A stretch of DNA of 38,650 nt, from assembly GCA_902478885.1 (NCBI GenBank), contig CABSMS010000007.1:1-38650 (forward strand), in the 5' to 3' direction. Origin of the DNA: an uncultured Collinsella sp. Lineage in GTDB: Bacteria; Actinomycetota; Coriobacteriia; Coriobacteriales; Coriobacteriaceae. Within the stretch, counting starts at the first letter, position 1. Every line of letters starts with the position of its first letter. Below, piece by piece: positions 33,455 to 38,650 of this stretch. The notes below the pieces were generated by a model. It ran no database searches. It saw only the letters and a list, made by a program, of their open reading frames with translations, and was not told the DNA's origin. Both the position numbers and the translations under genes were made by a program.

Positions 33455-33796
33455 ATGAACGTGCAAATCTTCGGCACCAAAAAGTCCTTCGATACCAAGA
33501 AGGCGCAGCGTTATTTTAAGGAGCGCCGCATTAAGGTGCAGTTTATTGACCTTAAGGAAAAGGAGATGAGCAAGGGCGAGCTCACGAGCGTGATGCAGGC
33601 GGTCGGCGGCATCGACAAGCTGCTCAATCCCAAGGCCAAGGACGAGGAGACACTCGCGCTCATCCAGCACCTCACCCCCAGCCAGCGCTTCGACAAGCTG
33701 CTCGAGAACCAGCAGGTTCTAGCCGAGCCCATCGTGCGCAACGGCAAAAAGGCCACCGTCGGTTATTGCCCCGATGTATGGGGAGCCTGGGAGTAG
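33455..33796 (+). CDS. ArsC/Spx-like thioredoxin-fold protein lacking the active cysteine
   Basis: A 113-residue member of the ArsC/Spx/YffB family. The fold signatures are present (MNVQIFGTKK, then IDLKEKEMSKGEL, and LAEPIVRNGKKATVGYCPDVW near the C-terminus). Where Spx and ArsC relatives have CxxC or a single catalytic Cys, this protein has S-F-D-T (residues 11-14), so arsenate reductase chemistry is not expected. It is probably a redox-independent binding or regulatory protein. It is cotranscribed with the flavoprotein gene upstream. Automated annotation as arsenate reductase would be misleading. Confidence 0.82.
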   Translation: MNVQIFGTKKSFDTKKAQRYFKERRIKVQFIDLKEKEMSKGELTSVMQAVGGIDKLLNPKAKDEETLALIQHLTPSQRFDKLLENQQVLAEPIVRNGKKATVGYCPDVWGAWE

Positions 33797-33882
33797 CCTG
33801 TGTTATTTGCCAGCGCGTGGGTATAAGAGCAGGCGTTTGGCATATGATTCAACTGTAAGCCATGTCTAACAAAGGAGGGCAC

Positions 33883-35013
33883 ATGCCCAACAAACCCGTG
33901 AAGATCATCATGCTTACCGGCTACCTCGGTGCCGGCAAGACCACGTTGCTCAACCACATCCTCGCTAACGATGGCGGTATCCGCGCCGCCGTAATCGTCA
34001 ACGACATCGGCGAGATCAACGTCGACGCCAGCCTCATCGCCGACGGCGGCCTTTCCGAGACCGACGACCTCATCCCGCTCACCAACGGCTGCATCTGCTG
34101 CACGCTTTCGGACGACCTTGCCAACCAGCTGCAGGGCATCGCCGATTCGGGTGACTTCGATTACATCATCATCGAGGCCTCGGGCATTTGCGAGCCCATC
34201 CCCATCGCCTACACCATCTCGAGCTTCTGCGACGAGGCCAAGGTGGGCGGCGAGCCCAAGCTCGCACTCGACAACATCGTGGCCGTAGTCGATTGCGCCC
34301 GCATGTACGACGAGTTCAACGGCGGCCGCGACCTGCTGGCCGAGGATATCGACGAGGACGACATCGAGAGCCTACTCATCCAGCAGATTGAGTTCTGCTC
34401 CACACTGATCCTCAACAAGACCGATACCGTGAGCCCCGAGCAGATCGCCGAGCTCAAGGCCATCGTGCGCAGCCTGCAGAAGGATGCCGTGATTGTCGAG
34501 GCTCAAAACGGCGAGGTTCCCATGGAGGAGCTGCTCGACACCGGCCGCTTCGACTTTATGCGCGCCTACAACTCCGCCGCCTGGATCGAGGCCATGGAGC
34601 ATCCCGAGGAGCACGACGACCCCGAGGTGCTCGAGTACGACATCGAGACCTTTGTGTACTCGCGTCGCAAGCCGTTTGACCTGCAAAAGTTCACCGATTT
34701 TGTTGAGCAGGAGTGGCCCGATGAGGTCATCCGCGTCAAGGGTCCGCTGTGGCAGACCGGCGATCCGGACATGTGCTACATGTTTGAGCAGGCCGGCCAC
34801 CAGATGCGCTTGATGGAAAACGGCCTGTTTGTCGACTCTGCGCCCGAGGGCGAGAAGCAGAAGATCATCGACGAGAACCCCGAGATCATGCATATTTGGG
34901 ACGACGAGACGGGCGACCGCATGACGAGCCTGTGCATCATCGGCCGTCACATGGACAAGGATGCGCTCATCGCCTCCCTCGATGCCTGCCTGACCGACTG
35001 GCACCGCGCCTAG
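33883..35013 (+). CDS. CobW/COG0523-family GTPase (metal chaperone)
   Basis: A 376-residue G3E GTPase of the CobW/ZNG/YjiA family, which delivers metal ions to target enzymes under GTP control. Walker A is GYLGAGKTT, the metal-binding GCICCT matches the family CxCC motif, and NKTD is the guanine-specificity motif. The C-terminal CobW domain contains RVKGPLWQTG. A low-charge histidine-rich stretch seen in some zinc members is absent, although EHPEEHDD is acidic and His-containing. ATG 33883 has AAAGGAGG 4 nt upstream; the in-frame ATG at 33862 lies before that site and is rejected. The target enzyme is unknown. It ends at the hairpin 35053-35087. Confidence 0.9.
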   Translation: MPNKPVKIIMLTGYLGAGKTTLLNHILANDGGIRAAVIVNDIGEINVDASLIADGGLSETDDLIPLTNGCICCTLSDDLANQLQGIADSGDFDYIIIEASGICEPIPIAYTISSFCDEAKVGGEPKLALDNIVAVVDCARMYDEFNGGRDLLAEDIDEDDIESLLIQQIEFCSTLILNKTDTVSPEQIAELKAIVRSLQKDAVIVEAQNGEVPMEELLDTGRFDFMRAYNSAAWIEAMEHPEEHDDPEVLEYDIETFVYSRRKPFDLQKFTDFVEQEWPDEVIRVKGPLWQTGDPDMCYMFEQAGHQMRLMENGLFVDSAPEGEKQKIIDENPEIMHIWDDETGDRMTSLCIIGRHMDKDALIASLDACLTDWHRA

Positions 35014-35052
35014 GTTTATCCAAGCGGGCATTTTTCCGCCTACGCAACCGCC

Positions 35053-35087
35053 AAACCACCACGAAGGTGCCCTTCGTGGTGGTTTTT
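35053..35087 (+). terminator. Intrinsic terminator of the COG0523 gene
   Basis: AAACCACCACGAAGG pairs with CCTTCGTGGTGGTTT around a 3-nt loop and is followed by TTTT. Confidence 0.93.
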
Positions 35088-35108
35088 CGTTCTGAGCCAA
35101 GGAGATTC

Positions 35109-35708
35109 ATGTTCAACATCGTGCTGTATGCGCCCGAGATTCCGGCCAATACGGGCAATATCGGTCGCACCTGCGTGGTCACCGGCGCCCGCCTACATCT
35201 GGTGGAGCCACTGGGCTTTTCGCTCGACGACAAGACAGTACGTCGCGCCGGCCTGGGCTACTGGCAAAACTTGGACGTGACCACCTATGCCGGCTGGGAG
35301 GATTTCCTTGCGCGCAACGACCTCTCCCCCGCCGACGAGCGCCTGCACTTGCTGACCAAAAAGGCGCGCCGTACCTATGCGCAGAGTACCTACCGTGATG
35401 GCGACTACTTGGTCTTTGGCAGCGAGAGCTCGGGCATTCCCGAGCCACTGCTTGCCGCGGCGCCCGAGCGTTGCGAGCGCATCCCCATGCTGCGCGATTG
35501 CGACTCACTCGATAACGCCGAGGCTTGGGAAGCTCACGAGGAATCGCTGGGGCATACCGAGGACAGCCACGAGGCCATCCTTCAACAGGATATCTGCGGC
35601 AACTTCGTCAACCCGGACGACTACCGCATCAGCGCACTCAACCTCTCCAACAGCGCCGCCATCGTCCTCTACGAAGCCCTGCGCCAAACGGGCTTTCCGG
35701 GAATGTGA
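35109..35708 (+). CDS. trmL: TrmL-type tRNA 2'-O-methyltransferase with an insertion
   Basis: A 199-residue SPOUT-class enzyme expected to methylate the 2'-OH at wobble position 34 of tRNA-Leu using S-adenosylmethionine. NIVLYAPEIPANTGNIGRTC, LVEPLGFSLDDKTVRRAGLGYW and LVFGSESSGIPE are near-canonical motifs, and the knot region ends with ALNLSNSAAIVLYEALRQ. Typical TrmL is about 155 residues. Here about 40 residues (from LRDCDSLDNAEA to PDDYRIS) are inserted before the last motif, where others read RSLNLSN. AAGGAG lies 5 nt before ATG 35109. The stop lies within the hairpin at 35702-35734. Confidence 0.9.
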   Translation: MFNIVLYAPEIPANTGNIGRTCVVTGARLHLVEPLGFSLDDKTVRRAGLGYWQNLDVTTYAGWEDFLARNDLSPADERLHLLTKKARRTYAQSTYRDGDYLVFGSESSGIPEPLLAAAPERCERIPMLRDCDSLDNAEAWEAHEESLGHTEDSHEAILQQDICGNFVNPDDYRISALNLSNSAAIVLYEALRQTGFPGM

Positions 35709-35734
35709 CAAAGGGACTATCCCTTTGTCACATT
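35702..35734. repeat. Perfect 15-bp hairpin between convergent genes
   Basis: AATGTGACAAAGGGA pairs exactly with TCCCTTTGTCACATT around CTA. It covers the trmL stop codon and ends 3 nt before the stop of the UvrA-like gene. There is no T-tract, so it may be a repeat element used as a terminator on both strands. Confidence 0.75.
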
Positions 35735-35737
35735 CGG

Positions 35738-38251
35738 TTATAGGTAGCGGCCGGTGATGCTCTTGGAGCAGACTGCGATGTCGCCTGGCGTGCCGGCGCA
35801 GACGATTTGGCCGCCCGCATCGCCACCGCCCGGGCCCATGTCGATCACGTAATCGGCGTTACGGATAAGGTCGAGATCGTGTTCGATCACGATAACCGTG
35901 GCGCCCTTGGCAACAAGGCCGTCGAACACACTCAGCAGTACCTGAACATCGAGCTGATGCAGGCCAATCGTGGGCTCGTCAAATACGAACACGGCATCAT
36001 CCTGCACACGGCCCATCTCGCTCGCGAGCTTAAGGCGCTGTGCCTCGCCGCCCGAAAGCGCCGGCGTGGGCTCACCGAGCGTGAGATAGCCCAAGCCCAG
36101 GTCGTGCAAGGTCTGCAAGCGCGCCTGAACCTTCTTGAGTCCCACCGTGGCGTCGAGCGCCTCATCCACACTCATATCCATAAGCTGCGGCAACGTAAGC
36201 AGACTCCCGTCCTTGCCCTCGCGATGGATATGCGAAGCCGCGTCTGCATAACGTGAGCCGCGACATGCCGGGCAGACGATCTCGACGTCGGGCAAAAACT
36301 GCACGTCGAGCGATATCGAGCCCGTGCCATCGCACGTAGGGCAGCGCAAGGCGCCAGTGTTGTAGCTAAAGGCACCCGCCTTGTAGCCGGCTGCCTTGGC
36401 CTCGGGCGTACGGGCGAAGGCGCGACGCAGTTCGTCATGGATGTCGGCATAAGTCGCCACCGTCGAGCGCACGTTGGCGCCGATGGGCGTGGCGTCAATC
36501 AGGTTGGCACGGGCGATACCCTCGGCGTCGACCCAACGCACATGTTTTGGCAGGCGCCCACTGGCTGCCTGCGCCTTGAGTGCCGGAATGAGCGTCTCGA
36601 GCACCAATGTCGTCTTGCCCGAACCCGAAACGCCCGTCACCGCGACAAGGCGACCGCGCGGGATATCGACTTCGAGCGGCTTGACGGTGTGGATGGTATC
36701 GGTTGCCATGCGGATATGTCCCTGGTCGAACATGTCGTCGTCAGTCACCTGCGGACGCAAGCGCTTGGGCTCTGCGCGCAAAAACGGAGCGATGCGGCTG
36801 CCCCGCGATTGCTCGACCTCGTCTACCGTGCCTGCAGCAATCACATTGCCGCCGCCTGCTCCAGCAACGGGACCCATCTCAACCAGATAGTCGGCTTCCG
36901 CCAGTACGCGCGTATCGTGGTCGACAACAACCACGGTGTTGCCATCATCCACCAGATCGCGCATTACGCCCACCAAGCCGTCGACATTGGCAGGGTGCAA
37001 GCCGATCGAAGGCTCGTCCAGTACATAGAGCACGCCCGTCGATCGGTTGCGCACCACACGGGCGAGCTGGACGCGCTGGCGCTCACCCGTGGAGAGCGTG
37101 GCACCGGCGCGGTCGAGTGAAAGGTAATCGAGACCCAGGTCGACCAGGCGACGGGCCGCACTCAAAAACGAATCGCAGATATCCGCTGCCATGGGCTGCA
37201 TCTCAGTCGGCAAGGATGCAGGCACCCCGCGCACCCACTCAATCGCCTCGCCTAGCGTCATGGCCGCGGCCTGCGCCAAATTGATACCGCGCACCTGAGG
37301 CAGGCGCGCAGCCTCGGAGAGACGCGTGCCGCCGCAATCGCGGCATGGCCCCTCGCACAAAAAGCGCGCAACGCGTTTGAGGCCCTTGTCGTCCTTAACC
37401 TTGGCGAGCGCATTCTCAACGGTATAGACGGCGTTGTAATAGGTAAAGTCGAGCGGCGTGGCGCCCTCGCCGTTTTTGGGGACGTAGAGAATGTGCTTCT
37501 TAACCGCCGGACCATGAAACACGATGTCGCGCTCTTGAGGCGTGAGCTGGTTAAACGGCACGTCGGTGCGCACGCCCATCTCGCCGGCCACCTGCTTCAT
37601 CAGATCCCACATGAGCGTGCCCCAAGGAAGCACCGCGCCCTCGTTGATAGTCTTTGACTCGTCGGGTACCAAGCTCGCCTCGTCCACCTCGCGCATGACA
37701 CCGGTGCCGCCGCAGGTGGGACACGCACCGCCGCTGTTAAACGCAAGGTCCTCGGCGCTCGGCGCGTAGAACTCACGACCGCATGCAGGGCACGCGAGCG
37801 ACAGGCCTGCGGCAACGTTGAGGCTCGGCTCCACACGCGCCCCGCAATGCGGGCACACATGATGGGCGCAACGGCTAAAGAGCAGACGCAGGCTATTGTT
37901 GAGTTCAGTCATGGTGCCAAAAGTGGACCGCACGCCCGGCACGCTGGGGCGCTGATGCAATGCGAGTGCCGCCGGCACGTGCAATACCTCATCCACCTGA
38001 GCGTGCTCGGCCTGCGTCAGGCGACGGCGGGTATAGGTGCTGAGCGCCTCCAGGTAACGGCGCGAGCCCTCGGCATAAAGAACCCCCAGCGCCAGCGAAC
38101 TCTTGCCCGAACCCGACACGCCGGCAATGCCCACAAGCTTTCCCAGCGGAATATCGATATCGATGTCTTTAAGGTTATGAACGCGCGCGCCACGCACCTC
38201 GATAGCCTGCGGGCTCATCTTCTGTTCCGTCACCTTTATCACCCTACTCAT
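35738..38251 (-). CDS. UvrA2-type ABC ATPase lacking the UvrB-binding domain
   Basis: An 837-residue UvrA homologue with two ABC ATPase halves. The Walker A motifs are GVSGSGKSS and GVSGSGKTT. The signatures are LSTGERQR in the first half (slightly altered) and the canonical LSGGEAQR in the second; LDEPSIGLH and FDEPTIGLH are the Walker B motifs. Zinc cysteines occur as CPHCG, CPACG, CPTCGGTG, and CPTCDGTG with CPACRG. Standard UvrA is about 940-960 residues. Here the UvrB-binding segment after the first CPxCG is missing, which defines class II UvrA, proteins tied to DNA-damage tolerance or drug self-resistance and not to normal excision repair. ATG 38251 overlaps the stop of the upstream gene by 8 nt; ATG 38218, which starts MSPQAIEVRG, is an equally possible start. 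Confidence 0.9.
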   Translation of the reverse strand: MSRVIKVTEQKMSPQAIEVRGARVHNLKDIDIDIPLGKLVGIAGVSGSGKSSLALGVLYAEGSRRYLEALSTYTRRRLTQAEHAQVDEVLHVPAALALHQRPSVPGVRSTFGTMTELNNSLRLLFSRCAHHVCPHCGARVEPSLNVAAGLSLACPACGREFYAPSAEDLAFNSGGACPTCGGTGVMREVDEASLVPDESKTINEGAVLPWGTLMWDLMKQVAGEMGVRTDVPFNQLTPQERDIVFHGPAVKKHILYVPKNGEGATPLDFTYYNAVYTVENALAKVKDDKGLKRVARFLCEGPCRDCGGTRLSEAARLPQVRGINLAQAAAMTLGEAIEWVRGVPASLPTEMQPMAADICDSFLSAARRLVDLGLDYLSLDRAGATLSTGERQRVQLARVVRNRSTGVLYVLDEPSIGLHPANVDGLVGVMRDLVDDGNTVVVVDHDTRVLAEADYLVEMGPVAGAGGGNVIAAGTVDEVEQSRGSRIAPFLRAEPKRLRPQVTDDDMFDQGHIRMATDTIHTVKPLEVDIPRGRLVAVTGVSGSGKTTLVLETLIPALKAQAASGRLPKHVRWVDAEGIARANLIDATPIGANVRSTVATYADIHDELRRAFARTPEAKAAGYKAGAFSYNTGALRCPTCDGTGSISLDVQFLPDVEIVCPACRGSRYADAASHIHREGKDGSLLTLPQLMDMSVDEALDATVGLKKVQARLQTLHDLGLGYLTLGEPTPALSGGEAQRLKLASEMGRVQDDAVFVFDEPTIGLHQLDVQVLLSVFDGLVAKGATVIVIEHDLDLIRNADYVIDMGPGGGDAGGQIVCAGTPGDIAVCSKSITGRYL

Positions 38252-38625
38252 ACCATAAAACTCGATCGCGAACGTACGCGCCCAGCATGGGCACGGTAAA
38301 CCGGACGAGGCCGTATCCGGCAGCCTCGATGACGCGCTCGCGAATCAGGCTTGCGCGATATTTACTCGCCCAGCTCTGGGTACGATCACAACGCTCAATG
38401 ATATCCGCCATGCGCGTCGGTTTGTTCTCGTCAACCGCCATAGCCTCGATAAAAAGGCGCTGTGGACTGCGCAGCCCGTAATACAGGGGCGCGTCAACCG
38501 CTTCGTAGAACTCGGAGACGGCATCCGCATGGCCATCCTCGACATCGCGCCTTTCGATGACCTGCGAGCCGCGTCGAACAGCAGACCGCCACATGTAATA
38601 GCCCACCAGCTGAACCATATATGGA
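38244..38625 (-). CDS. Probable AAA ATPase, C-terminal fragment cut by contig end
   Basis: The last 127 or so residues of a protein whose beginning lies beyond the contig end. PYMVQLVGYYMW and RSPQRLFIEAMAVDE, followed by a winged-helix-like RASLIRERVIEAAGYGLVRF and AYVRDRVLWYE, resemble the C-terminal region of bacterial AAA ATPases with an Orc1/Cdc6-like layout. The ATPase motifs themselves are not in the window, so this is tentative. The apparent start MCIRDS is translated adapter, not protein. Its stop overlaps the UvrA-like start, so the two genes are translationally coupled. Confidence 0.6.
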
Positions 38626-38650
38626 CTGTCTCTTATACACATCTGACGCT
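38626..38650. other. Nextera transposon adapter (artifact)
   Basis: CTGTCTCTTATACACATCT at 38626-38644, followed by GACGCT, is the Nextera mosaic end plus the first bases of the read adapter. Native sequence ends at about 38625. Confidence 0.97.

Noticed and set aside
1..38650. CRISPR arrays, rRNA or tRNA genes
   Set aside because: No regularly spaced direct repeats and no conserved tRNA or rRNA segments were seen in the intergenic regions.

Overview
The window is a single assembled contig of high-GC, gene-dense bacterial DNA. It most likely comes from a gut actinobacterium of the class Coriobacteriia, close to Collinsella. This is an inference from gene content (bile salt hydrolase, BglF-type PTS, DHA2 drug pump, two cytosolic c-di-GMP proteins, salvage-only thiamine genes), strong AGGAGG ribosome binding sites, frequent GTG starts and the style of the intergenic palindromes. 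No rRNA, tRNA, CRISPR array, phage or transposase was seen. Both ends carry Nextera transposon-adapter sequence (1-14 and 38626-38650), so the terminal genes are cut by the assembly, not by biology.

Layout. 15-2794: a truncated DHA2 drug exporter (minus), a peptide deformylase-like protein and a LysR regulator (plus). 2918-7999: a minus-strand cluster in the transcription order amidohydrolase-2 protein, two ceramidase-fold proteins, then a PTS EIIBC permease; a promoter and a palindromic site lie upstream. 8166-9852: an XRE helix-turn-helix domain fused to an AlaA-type aminotransferase, with repeated GTTCAATT boxes over its promoter. 9909-11796: a divergent LysR/EamA pair. 11953-14184: Kup potassium transporter. 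14396-17928: a Tat-exported lipoprotein esterase, a bile salt hydrolase and a second deformylase-like protein, all minus, with long palindromes. 18122-21630: AzgA-type purine permease, a small esterase and a UraA-type uracil permease. 21754-24858: MetE-like (YxjG-type) methyltransferase, LysR regulator and HAD phosphatase. 24899-27059: a 102-nt palindrome, a TPP riboswitch with terminator, then thiM, a thiamine-binding protein gene and thiE. 27172-28041: patatin phospholipase. 28366-32740: two paralogous GGDEF/PAS proteins, the first with an EAL domain. 32815-35708: flavoprotein reductase, ArsC/Spx-like protein, COG0523 GTPase and TrmL-type tRNA methyltransferase. 35738-38625: a UvrA2-type ABC ATPase preceded by the end of a probable AAA ATPase.

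Two themes stand out. First, several enzyme homologues have changed catalytic residues. The two deformylase-like proteins have each lost a different catalytic residue. The amidohydrolase lacks the HxH and Asp metal ligands. One of the two ceramidase-fold proteins lacks histidines the other keeps. The ArsC/Spx-like protein lacks its cysteines. Second, palindromic DNA is abundant between genes: perfect-stem terminators, putative operators, and at least four longer palindromes (14243-14301, 17406-17514, 24899-25000, 35702-35734) that look like dispersed repeat elements. The cluster at 2918-7999 is the best candidate for an undescribed metabolic system; its substrate cannot be read from the sequence.
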